NCBI GenBank assembly: GCA_027031685.1
Contig: JALVPS010000239.1
Location: forward strand, 1 to 14,987
From: Gammaproteobacteria bacterium
GTDB taxonomy: Bacteria; Pseudomonadota; Gammaproteobacteria; UWMA-0217
Direction: 5' to 3'
DNA: 14,987 bases
The notes under the pieces were generated by a model. It saw nothing but the letters and a program-made list of their open reading frames with translations, ran no database searches and was not told the DNA's origin. Every line of letters begins with the position of its first letter. Within the stretch, counting starts at the first letter, position 1. Made by a program: the position numbers and the translations under genes. Shown here one piece after another: positions 1-6,041 of the stretch.

Positions 1-302
1 CCGCCCGTGCCCTGCGCGACCTGGCCCCCTGGGGGCAGGGCTTCCCCGAGCCCCTGTTCGACGGCTGGTTCCGCCTGCTCGACCAGCGCGTGCTGCAGGA
101 GCGCCACCTGCGCCTGCAGCTCGCCCCCCGCGACGCCCCCGACCGCCGCCTGTCCGCCATCTGCTTCAATGCCGATCTGGCCGCCTGGCCGGCCCCCGGC
201 GCCCTCGTGCAGCTCGCCTACCACCTGGACGTCAACTGGTGGCGCGACAGCGAATCGCTGCAGCTGCGGGTGGCGCACCTGCTCGACACCCGGCCCGCCT
301 GA
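1..302 (+). CDS. recJ: Single-stranded-DNA-specific exonuclease RecJ, C-terminal end (5' truncated by window)
   Basis: This is the last ~99 residues of a protein that enters the window already open; the reading frame starts at base 3 and ends with TGA at 300-302. The visible tail begins with an LAPWGQGFPEPLFDG segment, then QRVLQERHLRLQL, then a run around AICFN and VQLAYHLDVNWWRDSESLQL. This order matches the C-terminal OB-like domain of RecJ, where PWGxGFPEPxFDG and a final xYxLDxNxxRGxxSLQL stretch are characteristic. RecJ is a 5'-3' exonuclease for single-stranded DNA, used in recombination and in mismatch and base-excision repair. The catalytic DHH domain lies outside the window. The gene ends about 100 bp before the cobalamin leader and is probably not part of that operon. 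The family call is strong; nothing can be said about the integrity of the rest. Confidence 0.9.
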   Translation, partial: ARALRDLAPWGQGFPEPLFDGWFRLLDQRVLQERHLRLQLAPRDAPDRRLSAICFNADLAAWPAPGALVQLAYHLDVNWWRDSESLQLRVAHLLDTRPA

Positions 303-335
303 GCGGCCGCCCCTTCCCCAGCCGACGAACTGCAT

Positions 336-364
336 TTGACAGCCGACGGGATCGGTGGTTGGAT
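336..364 (+). promoter_or_regulatory. Candidate sigma-70 promoter of the btuB operon
   Basis: A perfect -35 hexamer TTGACA (336-341) is followed after 17 bp by TTGGAT (359-364), a weak -10 that keeps the first T and the final AT. It would start transcription near 371, just before the palindrome at 372-393 and about 30 nt before the riboswitch. Its place upstream of a cobalamin leader supports it, but the -10 is poor. Confidence 0.5.
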
Positions 365-371
365 GGCGCGC

Positions 372-393
372 GTTCGTGACCGCGGTCACGAAC
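372..393. promoter_or_regulatory. 22-bp perfect palindrome with Crp-like half-sites (candidate operator)
   Basis: The left arm GTTCGTGACCG is followed directly by its exact reverse complement, giving 22 bp with no mismatch. It contains GTGA-N6-TCAC, the core of the Crp/Vfr/Clp binding site, and 22 bp is also the length of the classic Crp consensus. It lies at or just after the predicted transcription start, so a bound protein would be expected to block rather than activate. Alternatively it forms a hairpin at the 5' end of the leader RNA. It has no T-tract and is a poor candidate for a recJ terminator. Confidence 0.5.
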
Positions 394-402
394 CGAGTGC
401 TT

Positions 403-596
403 CAGGTGTCCCGACGGCGTCCGCCCGAGGGATGAAACGGGAAGCCGGTGCGCGCCCCGCAAGGCGCAAGTCCGGCGCTGCCCCCGCAACGGTAGGTGGG
501 TGAAGGCGGATCACACGGCCACTGCGTCGCACGACGCGGGAAGGCGATCCGTCCGGCCGATGGCCAGCCCACGAGCCCGGAGACCGGCCTGGAGCC
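403..596 (+). promoter_or_regulatory. Cobalamin (AdoCbl-type) riboswitch
   Basis: The conserved elements of the cobalamin riboswitch appear in order. GATGAAACGGGAAGCCGGTG is at 431-450, followed by TCCGGCGCTGCCCCCGCAAC (471-490) and GGT. Next come GCCACTG (518-524) and GCGGGAAGGC (535-544), and then the B12-box region AGCCCGGAGACCGGCC (574-589). This RNA binds cobalamin and normally represses downstream expression when the vitamin is abundant. It sits directly upstream of btuB, the usual target. The exact ends are estimated. About 140 nt separate it from the btuB start, where the expression platform must lie. I see no convincing intrinsic terminator there, so control of translation is the more likely mode. 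Confidence 0.95.
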
Positions 597-628
597 GCTG
601 GACGGCATCGCGGAGGGCGATGCGCGGC
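594..628 (+). promoter_or_regulatory. Hairpin in the btuB leader, possible part of the expression platform
   Basis: GCATCGC (605-611) pairs perfectly with GCGATGC (617-623), leaving a GGAGG pentaloop (612-616). An outer GCCGC (594-598) can pair with GCGGC (624-628) around a one-sided bulge. The loop is complementary to CCTCC at 673-677 further along the same leader. No T-tract follows, so it is not a standard terminator. A role in riboswitch output is only a guess. Confidence 0.3.
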
Positions 629-738
629 AGACGGGTCTCGCCCCTCGTTTTCCGTGTGCTCCTGCTTGCGGCCCTCCCGCTGCCCCGTGCCAACGCCATG
701 GGCGCGTGCGGGTGAGCGCGCGCCGGGAAGGAGACGAC

Positions 739-2565
739 ATGCAATATCCCACCCTGCTGGCCAGCCTGCTGGCCACTGCGGTCCTGCCTGCCGTGCAGGC
801 CGCCGACACCCTGTCCCCCATCGTGGTCACCGCCACCCGCACGGCGCGCAGCGCCGATGCCACGCTGGCCCCGGTGACCGTCATCACCCGCGCCGACATC
901 GAGCGCCTGCAGGCTGCCTCGGTGCCCGAGCTGCTGGCCGGCACGCCGGGCCTGGCCATCGCCAACAACGGCGGGCCTGGCAAGGCCACCGCGCTGTTCC
1001 TGCGCGGCACCGAGTCCGACCACGTGCTGGTGCTGGTGGACGGCGTGAAGATCGGCTCGGCCACCCTGGGCACCGCTGCCCTAGAGCACATCCCCGTGGA
1101 CGCCATCGAGCGCATCGAGATCGTGCGCGGGCCGCGCGCCAGCCTGTACGGCTCGGAGGCCATCGGCGGCGTCGTCCAGATCTTCACCCGCAAGGGCGGC
1201 GGCGCGCCGCGCGTCCACGGCCGCCTCACCGCCGGCAGCTACGGCACCACCGGGGGCGGCGCCGGCCTCAGCGGCGGCGGGCAGAACGGCTGGTTCGCCT
1301 TGGACGTGAGCGCCCGCCACACGGACGGCTTCAACGCCTGCGACCCAGCCGCGGCCAGCGCCTTCGCCGGCTGCTTCACCAGCGAGCCGGACCGCGACGG
1401 CTACCGCAACCAGGCCGGCTCCCTGCGCGCCGGCTACCGCTTCGGCAACGGCCTGAGCGTGGATGTGCACGGCCTGCTGACCAGCGGCAAGGTGTTCTAC
1501 GACGGCGGCTTCACCAACGAGAGCGAGCCCTTCCAGCGCGAGCTGGGCGCCCGCCTGCGCTGGGACGTCGGCGAGACCTGGGGCCTCAGCCTGAGCGCCG
1601 GGCGCAGCACGGACGTGTCCGAGGACGCCAAGGACGGCACCCCCGTGAGCCGCTTCCAGACCGACCGCGACAGCGCCGGCCTGCAGCTGGACTGGGCGCC
1701 CGGCGACGCGCACATGATCACCCTCGGCGCCGACTACCTGAACGACCAGGTGAGTGGCACCACCGCCTACGCCGTGGATGAGCGCGACGACAAGGGCGTG
1801 TTCGTGCAGTACCAGGGGCGCATCGGCCGTCACGACCTGTCCCTGCGCCTGCGCCGCGACGACAACGAGCAGTTCGGCAATCACACCACCGGCGGCCTCA
1901 GCGTGGGGCACGATTTCGCCGGCCACCTGCGCCTGGTGGCCAGCTACGGCAAGGCCTTCAAGGCGCCCACCTTCAACGAGCTGTACTACCCCGGCTTCGG
2001 CAACGACCAGCTGCGCCCGGAGACCTCGGAGAGCGTGGAGCTGGGCCTGCGCGGCCGCCCCGCCTGGGGGCGCTGGGCCGTGAGCCTGTACCAGACGCGC
2101 ATCGACGACCTCATCGCCTTCGATGCCACCACCTTCGCGCCGGCCAATATCGACGAGGCGCGCATCCGCGGGCTGGAGGGCGAGCTGGCCGGGCGCCTGG
2201 CGGGCTGGGACCTGCAGGCGGCCCTTACCCTGCTGCGGCCGGAGAACCGCGGCAGCGGCGTCAACCGCGGCAACACCCTGCCGCGCCGCGCCCGCGCCAC
2301 CCTGCGCCTGGACGCCGACCGGCAGTGGGGCCGCTGGCGCCTGGGCGGCACCGTGCTGCGCGTGGGCAAGCGCTACGACGACCTGGCCAACAGTCGTGAG
2401 CTGGACCCCTACACCCGCGTGGACCTGCGCGCCGCGCTGGACCTGGGCGGGCACTGGTCGCTGCAGCTCAAGGGCGAGAACGTGTTCGACGCCGACTACC
2501 AGACAGCGGCCTTCTACAACCAGCCGGGGGCCAGCGCCTACGTGACGCTGCGCTACGGGCAGTGA
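739..2565 (+). CDS. btuB: TonB-dependent vitamin B12 outer-membrane receptor BtuB
   Basis: A 608-residue TonB-dependent receptor; E. coli BtuB has 614. I start at ATG 739 because GGGAAGGAG lies just upstream and the protein then opens with a normal signal peptide (MQYPTLLASLLATAVLPAVQA, cleavage after VQA). The frame is open further upstream, but that part lies inside the riboswitch. The mature N-terminus ADTLSPIVVTATRT is a TonB box. The plug domain follows (roughly residues 35-155), with LFLRGTESDHVLVLVDGVKI and VRGPRASLYGSEAIGGVVQI. The remainder has the alternating pattern of a 22-strand barrel. The last residues are TLRYGQ rather than a terminal aromatic, a small departure from the usual barrel end. 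The protein would carry cobalamin or cobinamide into the periplasm using TonB-ExbBD energy. The upstream riboswitch and the BtuM gene downstream support B12 as substrate. Confidence 0.95.
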   Translation: MQYPTLLASLLATAVLPAVQAADTLSPIVVTATRTARSADATLAPVTVITRADIERLQAASVPELLAGTPGLAIANNGGPGKATALFLRGTESDHVLVLVDGVKIGSATLGTAALEHIPVDAIERIEIVRGPRASLYGSEAIGGVVQIFTRKGGGAPRVHGRLTAGSYGTTGGGAGLSGGGQNGWFALDVSARHTDGFNACDPAAASAFAGCFTSEPDRDGYRNQAGSLRAGYRFGNGLSVDVHGLLTSGKVFYDGGFTNESEPFQRELGARLRWDVGETWGLSLSAGRSTDVSEDAKDGTPVSRFQTDRDSAGLQLDWAPGDAHMITLGADYLNDQVSGTTAYAVDERDDKGVFVQYQGRIGRHDLSLRLRRDDNEQFGNHTTGGLSVGHDFAGHLRLVASYGKAFKAPTFNELYYPGFGNDQLRPETSESVELGLRGRPAWGRWAVSLYQTRIDDLIAFDATTFAPANIDEARIRGLEGELAGRLAGWDLQAALTLLRPENRGSGVNRGNTLPRRARATLRLDADRQWGRWRLGGTVLRVGKRYDDLANSRELDPYTRVDLRAALDLGGHWSLQLKGENVFDADYQTAAFYNQPGASAYVTLRYGQ

Positions 2566-3146
2566 GGGCCGCCGCCGTGCCGCGCGCCGAGCTGGTCATC
2601 GGCCTGGCCCTGGCCGGGCTGATGACCCTCACCCGCAGCCACCACTTCGCCTCCGCGCTGCACCTGCCCGACGCCTCCTGGGCGGTGTTCTTCCTGGCCG
2701 GCGCGTATCTGCGTCCGGCCTGGGCGCTGCCCGCCTTGCTGGCCCTGGCGGCGGGGGTGGACCTTGCGGCCATCCGCTTCGGCGGCGTGGCCGGGTCCTG
2801 CCTCTCGCCGGCCTACGTGCTGCTGGCCCCGGCCTACGGCGCCCTGTGGCTGGCCGGGCGCTGGTACGCCCGCCGCCATCGCCTGGCGTGGTCCACCCTG
2901 GGCCCGCTCGGCCTGGCCGTGACCGCCGGCACCCTGGCCTGCGAGCTGCTCTCCAGCGGCGGCTTCTACTTCCTGTCCGGTCGCTTCGCGGAGACCGGCC
3001 TGGCCGAGTTCGCCGCCCGCCTGCTGCGCTACTTCCCGGCCGATCTGCAGGCGGTGGCCTTCTACGTCGGCCTGGCCGCCGTTCTGCACCTCGTCCTGGC
3101 CCTGGCGCGCGGGGCGGGGCGGGCCGCGGCGCCCGGCCGGGGCTGA
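2562..3146 (+). CDS. btuM: BtuM-type solitary cobalamin transporter (ECF S-component-like)
   Basis: A 194-residue membrane protein with about six hydrophobic segments. It starts at GTG 2562, which overlaps the btuB stop (GTGA), so the two are translationally coupled. It has the hallmarks of BtuM, the S-component-like cobalamin transporter described from Thiobacillus denitrificans. These are an HF...LHLPDASWAVFFLAGAYLR segment (residues 28-51) and a conserved cysteine in the RFGGVAGSCLSPAYV stretch. Counted from the GTG, that cysteine is residue 80, the same number I recall for the cobalt-coordinating Cys80 of the studied protein. In that family the cysteine binds the cobalt of cobalamin and supports removal of its upper ligand, and the protein was reported to work without an ECF energising module. 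No BtuC or BtuD gene lies in this window, so this protein is the likely inner-membrane step after BtuB. Confidence 0.85.
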   Translation: MRAAAVPRAELVIGLALAGLMTLTRSHHFASALHLPDASWAVFFLAGAYLRPAWALPALLALAAGVDLAAIRFGGVAGSCLSPAYVLLAPAYGALWLAGRWYARRHRLAWSTLGPLGLAVTAGTLACELLSSGGFYFLSGRFAETGLAEFAARLLRYFPADLQAVAFYVGLAAVLHLVLALARGAGRAAAPGRG

Positions 3147-3173
3147 CATGGCTGGGCCAGGCGCCAGCGGCCG

Positions 3174-4010
3174 ATGAGCGGCACCCTGCACTTCCTGCCC
3201 GCGCCCGGCGCCGACGCCCTGCCGCGCCGCATCGTCTGTCTCACCGAGGAGACCACCGAGACCCTCTACCTGCTGGGCCAGCAGGCGCGCATCGTAGGCA
3301 TCTCCGGCTTCACCGTGCGCCCGCCCGAGGCGCGCCGCGACAAGCCGCGCGTGTCCGCCTTCACCCACGCCAACATCGACCGCATCCTGGCCCTGGCCCC
3401 CGACCTGGTGCTGGCCTTCTCCGACCTGCAGGCGGACATCGCCGCCCAGCTGGTGCGCGCCGGCGTCGCCGTGCACGTCTTCAACCAGCGCGACCTGGCC
3501 GGCATCCGGCGCATGATCCTGCTGCTGGGGGCCATGGTGGGGGCCGGTCACGCCGCCCTGCGGCTGGTGGAGCGGCTGTGGGCGGGGCTGGCGGAGATCG
3601 AGCGGGCGGCGCGCGACTTCCGCCAGCGGCCCTGTGTGTACTTCGAGGAGTGGGACGAGCCGCTCATCAGCGGCATCGGCTGGGTGTCGGAGCTGATCGG
3701 CCTGGCCGGCGGGCGTGACTGCTTCGCCGAGCTGGCCGCCGCCCCCGACGCGCGCAGCCGCATCATCGCCGACCCGCAGGAGGTGGTGCGCCGCCGGCCG
3801 GACATCATCATCGGTTCCTGGTGCGGCAAGCGCTTCCGGCCCGAGCGCGTGGCCGCCCGCCCCGGGTGGGAGACCATCCCCGCCGTGGCCGACGGCCACC
3901 TCTACGAGATCAAGTCCGCCCTCATCCTGCAGCCCGGCCCGGCGGCGCTCACCGACGGCGTGCGTGCCCTGCACGACATCATCGCCGGGTGGGTGGCGCA
4001 GCATGCCTGA
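3174..4010 (+). CDS. BtuF-like cobalamin-binding protein without a signal peptide
   Basis: A 278-residue protein of the periplasmic-binding-protein fold for Fe-siderophores and cobalamin (BtuF/FhuD type). The N-lobe runs from RRIVCLTEETTETLYLLGQ through IVGISGF and FTHANIDRILALAPDLVLAF. A long helix follows near residues 125-145, and the C-lobe contains VYFEEWDEPLISGIGWVSEL, RPDIIIGSWCG and a final LHDIIAGW. A BtuF would bind B12 in the periplasm and pass it to BtuCD, but this protein has no signal peptide. The frame upstream is closed by the btuM stop at 3144-3146, and no start codon lies between that stop and ATG 3174, so no longer N-terminus can be drawn. There is no clear Shine-Dalgarno site. 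A 9-codon ORF (3148-3177) overlaps the start as ATGA and may couple translation. It may act in the cytoplasm, perhaps receiving cobalamin from BtuM; that is inference. Confidence 0.8.
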   Translation: MSGTLHFLPAPGADALPRRIVCLTEETTETLYLLGQQARIVGISGFTVRPPEARRDKPRVSAFTHANIDRILALAPDLVLAFSDLQADIAAQLVRAGVAVHVFNQRDLAGIRRMILLLGAMVGAGHAALRLVERLWAGLAEIERAARDFRQRPCVYFEEWDEPLISGIGWVSELIGLAGGRDCFAELAAAPDARSRIIADPQEVVRRRPDIIIGSWCGKRFRPERVAARPGWETIPAVADGHLYEIKSALILQPGPAALTDGVRALHDIIAGWVAQHA

Positions 4011-4129
4011 AGTCGGTCCCACGGACATTGAGCCGACCGGCACCGAATGGCCGGATGGATGGCAGAGCCCTTTGTCTGGCCCCGGGTGTGAGAAGGACTC
4101 ACCGGCCGGCGTCTTGAATTTATCATAGG

Positions 4130-4161
4130 TTGATTTTCTCGTCAGGGCGCTGTGCTAGCAT
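4130..4161 (+). promoter_or_regulatory. Weak candidate promoter of the cytochrome c gene
   Basis: TGC-TAGCAT (4153-4161) resembles an extended -10 element. The nearest -35-like hexamer, TTGATT (4130-4135), sits 20 bp upstream of it, longer than ideal. The stretch is AT-rich relative to its surroundings and lies about 90 bp before the chosen start codon. Nothing else between 4011 and 4249 looks more promoter-like. Confidence 0.3.
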
Positions 4162-4249
4162 TGAATTCCGATAGCGATTCGGCAGGACTTTCGTGGAAAA
4201 GGGAATTTTTCCAATGATTAGCTATTCCATCGGGGGAGGATTGTTCACC

Positions 4250-5518
4250 ATGTCCAGAAAGCCCACGTTTTCATCCAGCACTGTTCCGTTTTCATTCCTG
4301 TTGCTCAGCATTTTCTTTGTCCTTGTGTCCGTTTCGGTCGCACGGGCTATGGACGGCAAGGTCGATGTGCCTGTTCCGTCGGCGCCGCACGAGGTGTCGT
4401 CGAAGCTCTGTGGCGAATGCCATCAAGAGATATACAAGGAGTGGGCCAGCTCCATGCATGCTAGGAGCACCGCGCTGGACGATCCTATTCACGGCGCCTT
4501 CTACCGCAAGGTCATGGGTGATCCGACCAAGGAGGGCGTGACCTCGAAGAAGGGCAAATACCCGGTCTGTCTGCGTTGCCACGCGCCCAACGCCGCCATC
4601 AGAAAGACCACCAAGCTGGACGCCAAGCCGGCCTTCAGGGAAGGGGTCAACTGCGTTTTCTGTCATACGATCACCGCTTTCAAGGGGACGGAGAAGCCGG
4701 ACGGAAAGTTGAGGCTGGGACAGGCGGCCTATGAGGTGTCGAAGACGGCGCTGCAGGCACCCTCGGGCAGGAATTATTCGACATTGCCGGAGAGTGAGGA
4801 CGAAACCCCGGTCTCCAAGCCGTTCCATCCCTTCCCGATGGAAGGTGGCAGCGCCATCGTCTTCAGGACCAATGCGGTTTGTATGGGCTGTCACGATCGG
4901 CGCAAGAACTTTCATGGCGTGCCGCTTTGTGCGACCGGTGACGAAATCAAGGAGAGCAATTCGCAGGTGACGTGCCAGTCTTGCCACATGCCGATGGTCG
5001 ATGGACATGCCAGCCATTCCATGGCTGGGGGACACGATGGCAATATGGTGCGACGGGCCATTGCCGTGGAACTCGATGTCCGGGATGCGGGCGACAACCT
5101 CAGCGCGGAGGTCCGGGTCAGAAACCTGTTGCCGCACAAGTTTCCCACCGGCGCGCCGTTCCGCGTCGCCTACCTGAAACTGGCCGCTTATGATGCCGAT
5201 GGCAAGTTGCTGTGGCAGAACTTCAAGACCCACCCGCTGAAAGACGACAGCCAGGCCGCGTTGGTCTACACGCTGGGAGACAAGTCGGGAAAACCGACCA
5301 TGCCGCCGAAGGCCACGCAAGTGCTTGGCGACAGTCGCCTCAAGCCCCATGAGGTACGTCGCCTCGAGTACGCCATCCCCAAGGCAGGCGTGAAGGTCGT
5401 CAAGGCGGAGGTCTTCTACAACCTGCTGTTGCCGAAGCTGAACAAGAAGCTGGACAAGGTGCTGACACCCGAGCTGAAAGCGCCGACGCTGGCGGCAACG
5501 GCCGAAGTCCGTCTTTGA
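4250..5518 (+). CDS. Secreted five-haem c-type cytochrome (cytochrome c554-like) with C-terminal beta-rich domain
   Basis: A 422-residue exported cytochrome. I choose ATG 4250, preceded by GGGGGAGGA at a good distance, rather than GTG 4193. The protein then opens with a basic N-terminus and a hydrophobic stretch ending VARA (about residues 11-33), a typical Sec signal. Five CXXCH haem-binding motifs follow: CGECH (54-58), CLRCH (107-111), CVFCH (135-139), CMGCH (211-215) and CQSCH (242-246). Spare histidines could be distal ligands. The first ~140 residues resemble the cytochrome c554 type of haem packing. Residues ~270-422 have no haem motif and read as a beta-rich domain, opening near NLLPHKFPTGAPFRVAYL, a segment seen in many multihaem cytochromes. 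It should carry electrons in the periplasm; the redox partner is unknown. Composition differs sharply from the flanking genes. A strong hairpin follows the stop. Confidence 0.85.
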   Translation: MSRKPTFSSSTVPFSFLLLSIFFVLVSVSVARAMDGKVDVPVPSAPHEVSSKLCGECHQEIYKEWASSMHARSTALDDPIHGAFYRKVMGDPTKEGVTSKKGKYPVCLRCHAPNAAIRKTTKLDAKPAFREGVNCVFCHTITAFKGTEKPDGKLRLGQAAYEVSKTALQAPSGRNYSTLPESEDETPVSKPFHPFPMEGGSAIVFRTNAVCMGCHDRRKNFHGVPLCATGDEIKESNSQVTCQSCHMPMVDGHASHSMAGGHDGNMVRRAIAVELDVRDAGDNLSAEVRVRNLLPHKFPTGAPFRVAYLKLAAYDADGKLLWQNFKTHPLKDDSQAALVYTLGDKSGKPTMPPKATQVLGDSRLKPHEVRRLEYAIPKAGVKVVKAEVFYNLLLPKLNKKLDKVLTPELKAPTLAATAEVRL

Positions 5519-5526
5519 GTGCCCCG

Positions 5527-5557
5527 CGTTGCCGGACGGGGACCCCGTCCGGCAACG
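5527..5557. terminator. Strong GC-rich hairpin between convergent genes
   Basis: GTTGCCGGACGGG (5528-5540) pairs perfectly with CCCGTCCGGCAAC (5544-5556) around a 3-nt loop, and an outer C-G pair adds one more. It lies 9 bp after the cytochrome stop and about 30 bp beyond the stop of the convergent gene at 5589. No T-tract follows on either strand. It probably ends or stabilises transcripts from both sides, without being a textbook intrinsic terminator. Confidence 0.55.
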
Positions 5558-5588
5558 CCCATCGCCATGGTCTCTTCGAACCCGGCGG

Positions 5589-5858
5589 TCAGTAAGGGGA
5601 GGTGTCCAGTAGATCGTCAGGGATCCGGCTGATCCTGCCATCTGCCGCGTCATCGACGCGGCGCCTTCTCTGCGCGATCTCCTTCATGGCCGCGGCAGCG
5701 GCCCGCGAGGAAACAGATTGTGGGACACCGAAACTGGCGATGGCCGCCTCCATCTGTTCGGCAGTCACGGGCTTGGGTGGTGGTTGCCCGCCCGCACCGG
5801 TCGCGGGGGTGACAATGATTCCGGTCAGCAAGACGAGCGGGGCAATTTGCTTCAGCAT
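5589..5858 (-). CDS. Small secreted protein of unknown function (89 aa)
   Basis: I do not recognise the family. I start at the ATG whose complement is at 5856-5858, because GGAGAGG lies 5 nt upstream on the coding strand and the protein then begins with a clear signal peptide (MLKQIAPLVLLTGIIVTPATG). The frame is open further upstream but has no comparable start site. The mature part is short, with a PPPKPVTAEQ linker, a helical stretch around MEAAIASFGVPQSVSSRAA, a basic RRRR patch and an acidic end (DDLLDTSPY). It has no cysteine, so it is not a haem protein. It converges on the cytochrome c gene and shares its lower GC, suggesting they arrived together. An antisense ORF at 5602-5874 is less convincing because it has no start site of its own. 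Confidence 0.6.
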   Translation of the reverse strand: MLKQIAPLVLLTGIIVTPATGAGGQPPPKPVTAEQMEAAIASFGVPQSVSSRAAAAAMKEIAQRRRRVDDAADGRISRIPDDLLDTSPY

Positions 5859-6041
5859 GGGAACCTCTCCATAGGCAAAGAAATATGAAATTGGTTCTGG
5901 TCCGGCCGCCCGCCGCCAGGCGACGAGGCCGGAGCGGTTGCATGCAGCGCAGTGGTCCGCCAATCACGTTGACTGTGGTTGCGTGATGCCATGTCTGCCT
6001 CGGTTGGGCGTCTTCCAGAGTGGATGATGCATATCCCATGA
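5859..6041. other. Intergenic region upstream of cobU
   Basis: This 183-bp gap lies between the small secreted protein gene and the cob operon, which diverge from it. It has no cobalamin riboswitch on either strand: the GGAGACC-type B12 box and the CCCCCGCAAC core are both absent. It holds an interrupted inverted repeat, ATCACG (5963-5968) and CGTGAT (5982-5987), with TTGACT (5969-5974) between the arms. That hexamer could be a -35 for cobU, but no good -10 follows. Confidence 0.4.

Larger units (their letters stand above)
4011..6041. other. Low-GC segment with atypical codon use inside the B12 locus
   Basis: Base composition drops visibly here compared with both flanks, which are extremely GC-rich. 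The genes inside use many A/T-ending codons (AAA, TTT, GAT, CAT, TTG) that are rare on either side. The segment holds the five-haem cytochrome c gene, a convergent small gene, and intergenic DNA with AT-rich runs. It separates the cobalamin uptake genes from cobUTCS. I see no transposase, integrase, tRNA or flanking repeat, so the borders are only the neighbouring gene ends. Recent acquisition is the likeliest reading. Confidence 0.6.

Noticed and set aside
496..738. Upstream extension of the btuB frame to 496
   Set aside because: It runs through the riboswitch and would put 81 residues before a perfect signal peptide; the ribosome site fits ATG 739.
1081..2454. Long antisense ORF over btuB (457 codons)
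   Set aside because: A shadow of a GC-rich gene: repetitive A/G/V/Q composition, no ribosome site and no recognisable domain.
3144..3174. TGA read-through giving a BtuM-BtuF fusion
   Set aside because: The frame allows it, but there is no recoding signal that I can see, and ATG 3174 gives a complete binding domain. Kept only as a question in the findings.
3148..3177. Nine-codon ORF overlapping the BtuF-like start as ATGA
   Set aside because: Possible coupling peptide, but too short and without a ribosome site to annotate as a gene; noted in the neighbour's entry.
2553..4043. Long antisense ORF over btuM and the BtuF-like gene
   Set aside because: Low-complexity G/Q/A-rich product with no domain; the plus-strand genes have clear families.
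5859..6041. Second cobalamin riboswitch before cobU
   Set aside because: Looked for the B12 box and the CCCCCGCAAC core on both strands; neither is present.
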